Below, piece by piece: positions 23,408-30,914 of a stretch of 64,000 bases of DNA. The stretch spans positions 34,574 through 98,573 of the forward strand of contig NZ_VITV01000017.1 of assembly GCF_007828035.1 (NCBI RefSeq). Direction: 5' to 3'. The position numbers were made by a program, and so were the translations under genes. Each line of letters begins with the position of its first letter. Within the stretch, counting starts at the first letter, position 1. The notes under the pieces were generated by a model. It saw only the letters and a program-made list of their open reading frames with translations. It searched no databases and had not been told where the DNA came from. The DNA comes from Nitrospirillum amazonense (lineage in GTDB: Bacteria; Pseudomonadota; Alphaproteobacteria; Azospirillales; Azospirillaceae).

Positions 23408-24169
23408 TTAAGCGGCCTTGGCGTAGGTGAAGCCGCTTCGCTGCAGTTCAACTAGGTACGCCACCACGCTGGGGACCAGGACCACCCCCGGAATGAGGTT
23501 ATTGGTCAGATCAGCGGCGATGGTGTCGGCGTTTGATCCTTGCCTGGCGAGTCCGCGTGCGATCGCATGGATAGAATCGTGACAAGCGATCATGACCACG
23601 CCGCGCCTCTGCAGCGAGATGATGCTGTTGTTGCCGGGGCCGTAAAAGCCGTTCACGTTTTGGTGATCATCGGCAGGAGATACGTCCGGTGGTACAATAA
23701 TAAAATCATTGCGTGCGAACCTGCCGCCAGTGTTCCCGGCAAGACCATACTTGTCCCAGATGCTTTGATTGAAAAGCGCGAGGTGGGCGGTGCCGTGGGT
23801 GGCCGAGACCGCGAGAAAGTCGGTATTGCCGTGGGCGAACTGTTGCCCATTGAGCGATTCACGAATGAGGTTGGGCCAGGCGGCGGCAATGTCGCTGCTT
23901 TCCCACACCTGTTTAGGACCACCGCGGTAATCGAGCAGAAGAGCTGAAGCTTCGTGGTCCCATAGCTCCATGCGATCCAGCATGAAGGGAACCGTGGTGA
24001 AGTCGCGGCGGCGAGGCGCGGCAGCAAGACGCCGCGTCAGGTCGGCGATATGGGTCATTCCCGGCGCTGACGTCGGGGCCGCCGACACAGTGGCCGCGTG
24101 CAATGCGGCCACTGCGCCGACACCGGCGCCAAACGTGAGAAACGCGGAACGTCGGTTCACATCCGGCAT
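23408..24169 (-). CDS. Tat-exported conserved protein of unknown function
   Basis: A 253-residue protein beginning with a twin-arginine signal (NRRSAFLTFGAGVG) and an alanine-rich stretch that would be cleaved near residue 31. The mature part has conserved-looking blocks (LLDYRGGPKQVW, FLAVSATHGTAHLALFN, LQRRGVVMIACHDSIH, LIPGVVLVPSVVAYLVELQRSGF). From memory, similar proteins are listed in databases under the uninformative name transcriptional initiation protein Tat. The VVMIACHDSIH segment, with a Cys beside His, recalls DsrE/F-fold proteins, but I could not confirm it. It ends the two-gene unit after the serine-hydrolase/DUF302 gene (13 nt). No function is assigned. Confidence 0.7.
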   Translation of the reverse strand: MPDVNRRSAFLTFGAGVGAVAALHAATVSAAPTSAPGMTHIADLTRRLAAAPRRRDFTTVPFMLDRMELWDHEASALLLDYRGGPKQVWESSDIAAAWPNLIRESLNGQQFAHGNTDFLAVSATHGTAHLALFNQSIWDKYGLAGNTGGRFARNDFIIVPPDVSPADDHQNVNGFYGPGNNSIISLQRRGVVMIACHDSIHAIARGLARQGSNADTIAADLTNNLIPGVVLVPSVVAYLVELQRSGFTYAKAA

Positions 24170-24182
24170 GATCGACGTTCAC

Positions 24183-25796
24183 TCAATAAGTGTAGACATT
24201 GGCGGCCCGGTTCACCAGCGCCTCAAGCGCCTTGCCCATGGCGGTCAGCGTTGCCGGATCCTCAACCCCGTAGCGGGTGACTAGCGCGTCAAGGTCGGGA
24301 TGCCCGATCCAGGTCCGGCCCATCTCGTCCTGCCAGACGAGGACGCGGAGCGGCAACTCGATGCCAAGTGACTGTTGCTTCTGCATCAACTTGGTGCCCA
24401 TCTTCGGGTTGCCGAAAACAATCACGGTTGTCGGTCGCAGCTTTTCGCTAACGCCCTCGGCGTTCGCAGCATGGTCAAAGGTGGCGAAAACCGGAACCTT
24501 CGCTTCCGCAAGAATGGCCTTGACGCGCTGGATTGTCTCCGCCGGACCGTACTTGCTCTCCTGGGCAACGATGCTTCGGCGATAGATGTCGGGGCCGAGA
24601 TCATCCTTGTACGCGGTGGCGATATCGCGGGCCAAAACGGTCAAATCAACCCCCTCCTTGTTGGTCAGAAGGGTGACGCACACCAGTTCGGATGATTCCG
24701 TGAAGCGGCTGAGGTACGAGCTGAAGCCGGGCGAATTGCCCTTGATTTCCATGAATCCCGGATGATGGGTGAACTCCCATCCCGCCATCGCCGGCACCAC
24801 GGTGCCGTTGGCGAGCCTGGTGGGTTTATAAATGACGTCGCGGTCGGCCGCGTCCTTGATGAGCGTGGAGCCGGCGAGGCCGATGTCCCACTTGCTGATA
24901 TCTTCGGCTGACGACCAGAGATCGCCGAACCCGAAGAGATTGGCCGAGGCCTCGGGCTTCAGCGCCACCATTTGCCCGTTGGCGGAACGGTAGCCCGTCG
25001 CGGGCTCCACCGGGTTGATATAACGTGCATCGGACTTGAATTTCTGGTGCTGATTGTCGTCGGTCGGAATCGGGTCGGGTCTATCAACCGCAGCTTTGGT
25101 CGCGAGGTCGCTCGCGAACATGGTGGCGGGCAGCCCTTCGACCTCGATCTGGAATTTCCACACGAAGTCATGGAACGACATGCCGCTGGCCTTCTCGACT
25201 GCCATAGCGAGCAGGGTGGAATCCGTGGCGCTGAGCCGGACTTCCGTACCACTCTTGAACAGCATGGGCTTGCCCGCTGCCAGGGCGAGCAGTTCATCCG
25301 GCGTGTAGCTACGGCTGTCGTCCAGCAGGTCACGGTAATCCGGGATGCCGGAACTGTGTTGCATCAGCTCAAGCAGGGTCACCCTGCGCCAATTGCCTGG
25401 AAGGTCGTCGATGAACTTGCCAATCGTATCGGTCAGCTGGAGCTTGCCTTGCTCTTTGAGCTGCATGATCGCCACGGCGGTGAAGGCTTGGGTGATGGGC
25501 CCGATATTCCACATCGTGCGGGTGGACGCGAGTTCGTCATGGTCAAGGCTGGTCTTGCCATAGCCGGCGGATCGCGGAATGTAGGGCGCCTGGACGATCG
25601 CCATAGTCAGGCCGGGGAGCCCATTCCTGGCGATGAAGTCGGCAATCAACTGATCGATATATTCACCACGATCCTGCAGGTTGGCGCTGCCGCGCACGAT
25701 AGGCAGCTTGGGCGCGGCCTGGGCTGATGCCGAGGTGGCCTGGGCAAGACAGCCGGTGGCGAATGCCAAAGCCGCCGCGGCGCGCGAAAACATCAT
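24183..25796 (-). CDS. Serine-hydrolase-fold (beta-lactamase-like) protein fused to DUF302, catalytic motifs lost
   Basis: A 537-residue exported protein with a signal peptide ending near ASA (residue 25). It has a beta-lactamase/penicillin-binding-like domain to about residue 390, then a DUF302 domain (FATFDHAANAEGV, TVIVFGNPKMGTKLM, LRVLVWQDEMGRTWIGH). The fold is recognisable (NIGPITQAFTAVAIMQLKEQGKLQL; LMQHSSGIPDYRD), but the SxxK motif reads PITQ (100-103), with both Ser and Lys replaced. The Y-x-N region reads LSATDS. The H-(S/T)-G near the end reads KGNSPGF. It is therefore probably a non-catalytic binding protein. ATG 25796, AGAGGA upstream. A conserved Tat protein gene follows. Confidence 0.82.
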   Translation of the reverse strand: MMFSRAAAALAFATGCLAQATSASAQAAPKLPIVRGSANLQDRGEYIDQLIADFIARNGLPGLTMAIVQAPYIPRSAGYGKTSLDHDELASTRTMWNIGPITQAFTAVAIMQLKEQGKLQLTDTIGKFIDDLPGNWRRVTLLELMQHSSGIPDYRDLLDDSRSYTPDELLALAAGKPMLFKSGTEVRLSATDSTLLAMAVEKASGMSFHDFVWKFQIEVEGLPATMFASDLATKAAVDRPDPIPTDDNQHQKFKSDARYINPVEPATGYRSANGQMVALKPEASANLFGFGDLWSSAEDISKWDIGLAGSTLIKDAADRDVIYKPTRLANGTVVPAMAGWEFTHHPGFMEIKGNSPGFSSYLSRFTESSELVCVTLLTNKEGVDLTVLARDIATAYKDDLGPDIYRRSIVAQESKYGPAETIQRVKAILAEAKVPVFATFDHAANAEGVSEKLRPTTVIVFGNPKMGTKLMQKQQSLGIELPLRVLVWQDEMGRTWIGHPDLDALVTRYGVEDPATLTAMGKALEALVNRAANVYTY

Positions 25797-26237
25797 AGTC
25801 AGTCCTCTGATCGGTTGGGGCCCGCACGGGGCAAAAGGTGCGGCTAGGACCCAATTCCTCGCGTATTTCGCGGAATTTTCATAAATCCAAACGCTCGACG
25901 ATTTTGACTGGGGTATATTTACGCAACAACCCATACATAGAATCTTTATTTATATACTGCGGTATATGATTTGTCTGTGTCGCTCAATTCGCGGCGTTTT
26001 TCCGCTTTTTGTTATTTAATCGTTCAAGAAGCCGGGGCCGGCATTTGATCAAAGAAGGCGGCTATGACGGCGCTGAAATGGTAGGCGCATCGGATGTCCT
26101 TTTTTGTCGGGTACGTGACATTTAGGACGGATGTCGGTCGGGGTAAAACCATCTCATTCCCCGCCGACGGCGACCGCCATAAGGCAAGGGTCAAGCTAAA
26201 TGGCCGCCCAGCGGCCGCCTTTTCCTGGAGTAACATC
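25797..26237. other. Divergent intergenic region with an ATATAC-N4-GTATAT inverted repeat
   Basis: A 441-nt, relatively AT-rich gap between the serine-hydrolase and SDR genes. It contains a perfect inverted repeat, ATATACTGCGGTATAT (25952-25967), placed like an operator for divergent promoters. GGGTATATT at 25912 repeats half of it. Frames across 26024-26237 do not look like a gene. Confidence 0.45.
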
Positions 26238-26996
26238 ATGCAAATGACCGGAAATACCATCTTTATCACCGGCGCCACCTCCGGCATTGGCCGGGGCCTG
26301 GCAGAGGCATTCCACAAGCTCGGTAACCAAGTCATCATCGCCGGCCGCCGCCAGGCGCTGCTGGACGAGGTCACTGCCGCCAATCCCGGCATGGCCGGAA
26401 TCCGGATGGACATCACCGATCCGGCCAGCATCACGGCGACGGCGGCCACCCTGGTCCGCGACTATCCGGCATTGAATGTTCTGGTGAACAACGCTGGTAT
26501 CATGCCGTTCGACGATGCCGCCATGGTGGTGGACGATGCGGTCAGTCAGGCCATCCTGACCACCAACCTGCTGGGGCCGATCCGGATGACATCCGCGCTG
26601 ATCGAGCACCTGAAGCGGCAGGCGCGCGCCACCGTCATCAACAACACGTCGGTCCTGGCCTATGTGCCGCTGGCTTTCACCGCCGTCTATTCCGCCAGTA
26701 AGGCGGCGCTGCATTCCTACACGCTGTCGCAGCGGTTCATGTTGCGCGAGACGTCGGTGAGGGTGCAGGAAATCGCTCCGCCTTGGGTCAACACCGACCT
26801 GATCAAGAAAAGCGACGATCCCCGCGCCATGCCGCTGGACGCTTTCATCGATCAGACCATGGCTGGTCTGGCGACTGAGGTCGAAGAAGTCGTGGTCGAC
26901 GCAGCACGCGACTTCCGCAACAATCCCGGCCCGGGCGAGCATGCGCTGGTGAATGGTTTCAACGCCATGCTGGCCGCCAATCCCATACCCGTCTGA
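26238..26996 (+). CDS. Short-chain dehydrogenase/reductase, DltE-like
   Basis: A 252-residue Rossmann oxidoreductase. It has the nucleotide-binding glycine motif TGATSGIG (about 10-17), NNAG (about 85), catalytic Ser in NNTS, and YSASK. An arginine shortly after the glycine motif (AGRR) suggests NADP(H) preference. Classical SDRs of this subgroup, annotated DltE-like, have unknown substrates. The ATG at 26238 follows GGAG; upstream in-frame codons to 26094 look non-coding. It ends 3 nt before the convergent tetR stop. Confidence 0.9.
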   Translation: MQMTGNTIFITGATSGIGRGLAEAFHKLGNQVIIAGRRQALLDEVTAANPGMAGIRMDITDPASITATAATLVRDYPALNVLVNNAGIMPFDDAAMVVDDAVSQAILTTNLLGPIRMTSALIEHLKRQARATVINNTSVLAYVPLAFTAVYSASKAALHSYTLSQRFMLRETSVRVQEIAPPWVNTDLIKKSDDPRAMPLDAFIDQTMAGLATEVEEVVVDAARDFRNNPGPGEHALVNGFNAMLAANPIPV

Positions 26997-26999
26997 CCT

Positions 27000-27554
27000 T
27001 CATAAACTCCGCAGCATGGACATCAGGATGCCGACCTTGGCCCGATGGGGCGCCGGGTCGGCATCCAGATTGACATCCATGCAGGTGCCTATGAAGAAAG
27101 CGGCGATCATGTCCGCCGTCACCCGGGCATCCAGCGCCGGTTGGGCTGCGGCCACGTTGCGGGCGATGGCGTCCGCCCGGCGCCGGTTGTAGGCACGGAT
27201 GATGTCGGCCGCGCGGCTGGGCAGACAGTCAACCTCGCCTGTGACGTTGACGGCGAAGCAGCCGGGCTGGGCGGCCATGACGAACGGCGCTTCAGCCAGG
27301 AAGCGTTCGATGTTGGCCCATCCCAGCGGCTGCTGGTCCAGCAGGCGTAGGGCAGGGCCGGTATCGAGATAGCGCTGCAAGGCGGCGAGGAACAGGTCTT
27401 CCTTGCCCTCGAATTCCGTATACAGCCCTGATTTGTTGACGCCGGTGGCGCGTTCCAATTCCTGCACGTTGGTGCCGGCATAGCCCCGGCGCCAGAAGAC
27501 GGGAACAGCCCGATCCAGGACGGCGTCGCGGGTGAATTTTCTCGGTCTAGCCAT
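27000..27554 (-). CDS. TetR-family transcriptional regulator
   Basis: A 184-residue repressor. The N-terminal HTH at about 10-52 reads RDAVLDRAVPVFWRRGY, VQELERATGVNKSGLYTEFEGKEDLFLAAL, the standard TetR pattern. The C-terminal half is the ligand-binding helical part, with LVxxxGCFAVN-like text (AAQPGCFAVN) common to the TetR_C_11/AcrR-like group. It is divergent from the MFS gene. Two GAAC-N6-GTTC palindromes lie in the 153-nt gap between them, and a third precedes the downstream lactonase gene, so it probably represses itself, the transporter and the lactonase. The ligand is unknown. Confidence 0.92.
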   Translation of the reverse strand: MARPRKFTRDAVLDRAVPVFWRRGYAGTNVQELERATGVNKSGLYTEFEGKEDLFLAALQRYLDTGPALRLLDQQPLGWANIERFLAEAPFVMAAQPGCFAVNVTGEVDCLPSRAADIIRAYNRRRADAIARNVAAAQPALDARVTADMIAAFFIGTCMDVNLDADPAPHRAKVGILMSMLRSL

Positions 27555-27611
27555 GGCGAAAACATAGGGTTTTGCACCGGGTGGTTCAATATGTATGCAC
27601 CTGAGGGAATA

Positions 27612-27625
27612 GAACCGATCAGTTC
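27612..27625. promoter_or_regulatory. Candidate TetR operator 1 (GAAC-N6-GTTC)
   Basis: GAACCGATCAGTTC lies 57 nt upstream of the tetR start, on the divergent promoter region. It shares the outer GAAC/GTTC halves with two further copies in this locus. Confidence 0.5.
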
Positions 27626-27660
27626 AAAATCCCATTGACTCGTTGATGCTCCAGGAATAT

Positions 27661-27674
27661 GAACCAAATGGTTC
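27661..27674. promoter_or_regulatory. Candidate TetR operator 2 (GAACCA-N2-TGGTTC)
   Basis: GAACCAAATGGTTC is a perfect inverted repeat with 6-nt arms, 33 nt before the MFS start. This places it over the likely MFS promoter and near the tetR promoter. Confidence 0.6.
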
Positions 27675-27707
27675 TAAATTGATGGCTCTTGACATAAAGG
27701 CAACGCC

Positions 27708-28922
27708 ATGCATTTCGCGCTTTCAAGCAAGGCTGGTTTCCGTGTCGCGGCGGGTGTGGTGGCTCACACCCTGTGGACCAGCGCGGCACCGGCCATGGTT
27801 TATCCGCTGTATGCCGGGCGCTGGCATCTGACACCGAGCGTGACGACCGGCATCTTCGCCGTCTATCCGGTTACCGTGGTCGCGGTTTTGGTTCTGTTCG
27901 GCAACCTGTCGGACCAGGTAGGCCGTCGGCTGGCCATGCTGTACGGCGTGGCCGCTTCGGCCGCTGGGGTGCTGTTATTCGCGCTGGCCAACAACGTGGT
28001 GATGCTTCTTGCCGGACGCGCATTGATGGGCATCGGGGTCGGCCTGTCGGCTGGACCGTCGGCCGCCGCGCTGGTGGATTTCGCCGAGGACGGAGCAGGT
28101 GTGGTCAAGGCCGGGGCCGCCACCTTGGCCTCCCAGGCTGCGGGCCTCGCCGCCGCGCTGCTGGTGGGCGGCGCCTTGGTGCAGTATGCGCCAGCCCCGA
28201 TGCGTCTGAGCTTTTGGTTGCTGTTCGCTCTGCTGCTGATGTTGTTGGCCGGTATATTTCTGCTGCCCCGTCAAGCCTCCAATCCCGGAAGCGTTTCCGG
28301 ATGGCGTCCGGCCTTGCCGCGGGTGCCGCCCGGCCTTAGGAAACCTTTCGGTTTCGCCGCGTTCACGGTGATGACGGCCTATTTCCACGGTGTCCTGATC
28401 GCTTCGCTTGGCTCGCAGGTAGCAAGGGATTTGGTCCGGTCCGATAACGCTCTGGTCAATGGGGCCGCTCTGGCGTTATTCGCCATCACCTTGGGGGTGG
28501 TTGGCTTACTCGCCCGGCGCTTGCGTCCGGATATTGCCATTGCGATGGGGGCCGTCGCGTCCCTGGCGGGCATGGCGTTCCTGGCCTTCGCGGTTTTGGC
28601 GCACAGCCTGACCAGCTTTCTGGCGGCAACCGTAGCCTCAGGCATGGGGTACGCCTGGATGGTCTATGGCGGCTTGGCGATGATTAACGCCGTGGCGTCA
28701 CAGGCCGTGCGCGGCGGGATGACGTCCGCCGTCTTTCTGCTGGCGTATCTGTTCACTGGCCTGGCAGCCCTGGGCCTTGGCCATCTCGCTACCATCGCGA
28801 CCCTGGGTCTCGCCATCTTGACCGGTGCGGGGCTCATGGCGGGGCTCTGCGTCGTGGTTGTGGTCCTGACGGTCTTGCCTCGGCGCATGTCACCTGGCCG
28901 CCCCAATATCCCACTATCGTGA
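27708..28922 (+). CDS. Major facilitator superfamily transporter, drug/metabolite efflux type
   Basis: A 404-residue inner-membrane protein with about 12 hydrophobic segments. The MFS loop 2-3 signature appears as GNLSDQVGRR (about 65-74), followed by LAMLYGVAAS. RALMGIGVGLSAGPSAAALVDF in TM4-5 is also typical. Divergence from a TetR gene, and a shared operator with a lactonase, suggest efflux or import of an inducer such as a lactone or aromatic, but the substrate cannot be read. ATG 27708 with AAGG upstream. Confidence 0.9.
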   Translation: MHFALSSKAGFRVAAGVVAHTLWTSAAPAMVYPLYAGRWHLTPSVTTGIFAVYPVTVVAVLVLFGNLSDQVGRRLAMLYGVAASAAGVLLFALANNVVMLLAGRALMGIGVGLSAGPSAAALVDFAEDGAGVVKAGAATLASQAAGLAAALLVGGALVQYAPAPMRLSFWLLFALLLMLLAGIFLLPRQASNPGSVSGWRPALPRVPPGLRKPFGFAAFTVMTAYFHGVLIASLGSQVARDLVRSDNALVNGAALALFAITLGVVGLLARRLRPDIAIAMGAVASLAGMAFLAFAVLAHSLTSFLAATVASGMGYAWMVYGGLAMINAVASQAVRGGMTSAVFLLAYLFTGLAALGLGHLATIATLGLAILTGAGLMAGLCVVVVVLTVLPRRMSPGRPNIPLS

Positions 28923-28929
28923 GTATTTT

Positions 28930-28943
28930 GAACTAAATAGTTC
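28930..28943. promoter_or_regulatory. Candidate TetR operator 3 upstream of the lactonase gene
   Basis: GAACTAAATAGTTC is a perfect inverted repeat. Extended by two bases each side it is an 18-nt palindrome (28928-28945). It lies 8 nt after the MFS stop and 38 nt before the lactonase start, suggesting an internal regulated promoter. Confidence 0.6.
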
Positions 28944-28981
28944 AAATCTTGTGAAATCCTTCAAAAAATTGGAGACGCGAC

Positions 28982-29857
28982 ATGACTCTCAAGATCCATC
29001 CCATCAACCTGGGCGACCTGACGATGGACGCCTCCGGCTTGGTGCTCTTCCGCTCGCCCGGTGTGAAAACGACCATTCCCTTCCTGGGCTTCCTGATCAC
29101 CGGCGGGCAAGAACCTATCTTGGTGGACAGCGGCCCCCGTGATCCCCAAGCGTTCGCGGCGTTCGGCGTGGACTGCGTGCGCACGCCGGAGATGACCATT
29201 GATCATCATCTGGCGCAGCACGGCCTGCGCCGTAAGGACATTCGGCACATCGTTCATACCCATGCCCACCTGGACCATGTGGGGGCCGACGACCAGTTCC
29301 CTATGACCACCACCGTGGCCTTGGCACGGCGGGAGCTCGAGTTTGCGGCCTCCGGCGTCATGGGGCCGGGCATGTACACCGCTGAGGACACCAAACACCT
29401 GATCGACCGGTTGCACACGCGGGGGGCGCTGCGCCTGTTCGACGTGGACGGTTCGTTTGAAGAGGAAATTATCCCCGGAGTAGCCGTCCGGCTGTCCGGT
29501 GGCCACACGCCGGGTTCCATTTCAGTTCTGGTGGAAACGGATGAGGGCATGGTCAACATCGCCGGGGATATCGCTTACAATATCGATGACCAGTTGGTGA
29601 ATCCCCTGCTGGACCAGGCATCGCACGAGCCGACCATCACGGCCAACCGGGCCATGTCCAGCCTGGAGGAAAAGCGTGCTTTGAAGCGCGCGCTATCCGA
29701 TTGCCGTTTTCTGTTGGTAGGGCATGACCATCCGGCGCTGGTGTCCGGCGGCCGTATCGTTGGCCGCTATACCGGCGCGATCAGTAACCCCCAGGCCGAT
29801 GTGACCAAAGCCGTCAACTACCGTGCAATTGATGCCGGAGGCGCGACGGCCGCCTGA
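28982..29857 (+). CDS. Metallo-beta-lactamase-fold lactonase (AHL-lactonase-like)
   Basis: A 291-residue protein. The metal-binding motif is HTHAHLDH (His94, His96, Asp98, His99), followed by a third-metal-ligand histidine in LSGGHTPGS, an Asp in NIAGD, and a late GHDHP. The layout is that of AiiA/AttM-like N-acyl-homoserine lactonases, which open the lactone ring of quorum signals or gamma-butyrolactones. There is no signal peptide. The start ATG 28982 has GGAG upstream. It follows the MFS gene by 59 nt, with its own operator-like palindrome. A general lactone hydrolase is equally possible, since substrate cannot be decided by motif. Confidence 0.87.
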   Translation: MTLKIHPINLGDLTMDASGLVLFRSPGVKTTIPFLGFLITGGQEPILVDSGPRDPQAFAAFGVDCVRTPEMTIDHHLAQHGLRRKDIRHIVHTHAHLDHVGADDQFPMTTTVALARRELEFAASGVMGPGMYTAEDTKHLIDRLHTRGALRLFDVDGSFEEEIIPGVAVRLSGGHTPGSISVLVETDEGMVNIAGDIAYNIDDQLVNPLLDQASHEPTITANRAMSSLEEKRALKRALSDCRFLLVGHDHPALVSGGRIVGRYTGAISNPQADVTKAVNYRAIDAGGATAA

Positions 29858-29866
29858 AGCGGCGGG

Positions 29867-29902
29867 CGGGGGGCCATCCACCACCGGCGGCGTGGCCCTC
29901 CC
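29867..29902 (+). terminator. Possible hairpin terminator after the lactonase gene
   Basis: CGGGGGGCCA (29867-29876) can pair with TGGCCCTCCC (29893-29902) with two mismatches around a 16-nt loop, followed by GTTTGTAAAT rather than a clear T-run. It lies 10 nt after the stop codon. Confidence 0.35.
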
Positions 29903-30239
29903 GTTTGTAAATCGGCGAACCTATTCCCGGGGCCGTAAGGACGGTGCGGGCCGTATATACCAATCGACGCGTTGAAACCTACTGGAATCTTGATGCACGT
30001 ATACTCGAGTATGAGGGTGAATCTCTAACCGCCTGGGGCATGTTGTCCGCTGCCGTGTTGAACACTGAGCAGGGGCTCTTCTCTGGGGTAGAGGCAAGCT
30101 GGAAGGGGACGTCTCATGGTCGGGGGGCGAGGGCCCTTGCCCACCAGCATTGAGGCTTGGGCTCCGGCTATGGCACCTTGCGGTAAGATTCTGGGGGTAT
30201 TTTGACATGTTGTGTCCGGCACCGAATGAGGCGTCCCAT
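29903..30239. other. Intergenic region before the FixJ-like regulator
   Basis: No convincing gene. It holds a 12-nt palindrome ATACTCGAGTAT (30001-30012). A short plus-strand frame (29944-30153) lacks a ribosome site and any recognisable feature. Confidence 0.4.
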
Positions 30240-30845
30240 ATGAAGCCGCTGGTCGTGGTGGTCGATGACGATGAGGGCTTGCGCGGCGCCGTGGTCGACT
30301 TGTTCCAGTCGGTTGGCCTGGACGTGGCGAGTTACAGCTCCGCCGCCGCCTTCCTGGCCGCCGGCGTCCCTGATAGGCCCAGCTGCCTGGTGCTGGATGT
30401 CCGCATGCCCGAGGAAAGCGGGCTGGAGCTGCAGGCGCGTTTGAAGTCGGCAAACAAGTGCCTGCCCATTGTTTTCATCACCGCTCATGCCGATGTGTCC
30501 ATGTCCGTTCGTGCGATGAGGCAGGGGGCGATCAACTTCCTACCCAAGCCTTTCCGGGACCAGGATCTAATAGACGCGGTTTGGGAAGCGTTGAGGGTTG
30601 ATCGGGACCGCTGGACGCGCGACCATCGCCTGATGGAGCTGCGACGCTTGGCCAACGACCTGACGCCGCGCGAAGTGGAAATCCTGAAAGCCGTCGATCG
30701 GGGCTTGCTGAATAAGCAAATCGCGCATGAGTTGGGCATCGCTGAGATTACGGTGAAAATGCATCGCAGCAGCGCCTTCCGAAAGCTGCGCGCCACGAAT
30801 TCGTCCGACTTCATTCAGAAAGTGAAAGCGCTGGAACTGGGTTGA
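30240..30845 (+). CDS. FixJ/NarL-type response regulator
   Basis: A 201-residue two-domain regulator. The receiver has acidic residues DDDE (9-12), the phospho-acceptor Asp53 in LVLDVRMP, Thr in FITAHAD and Lys in PKPFRD. The C-terminal LuxR-type HTH is LTPREVEILKAVDRGLLNKQIAHELGIAEITVKMHRSS. The FixJ/TodT/StyR subgroup has just this layout. It is convergent with the histidine kinase at 30915-32225, 69 nt away, which is its probable partner. I chose ATG 30240, where the receiver starts, with GAGG 8 nt upstream; longer in-frame starts at 30150/30207 add non-conserved residues. Confidence 0.9.
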   Translation: MKPLVVVVDDDEGLRGAVVDLFQSVGLDVASYSSAAAFLAAGVPDRPSCLVLDVRMPEESGLELQARLKSANKCLPIVFITAHADVSMSVRAMRQGAINFLPKPFRDQDLIDAVWEALRVDRDRWTRDHRLMELRRLANDLTPREVEILKAVDRGLLNKQIAHELGIAEITVKMHRSSAFRKLRATNSSDFIQKVKALELG

Positions 30846-30914
30846 GCGTGTTTCCGGCATGAACAGAGGTGTTGGAAACATGCTAACGGTCTATCTCGGT
30901 GTGTAATTCTAGGC

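Noticed and set aside
26024..26449. Minus-strand frame of 141 codons overlapping the SDR gene start
   Set aside because: Most of it is antisense to conserved SDR sequence and lacks a recognisable domain.
29944..30153. 69-codon plus-strand frame before the FixJ-like gene
   Set aside because: No ribosome site, no motif and mixed composition; treated as intergenic.
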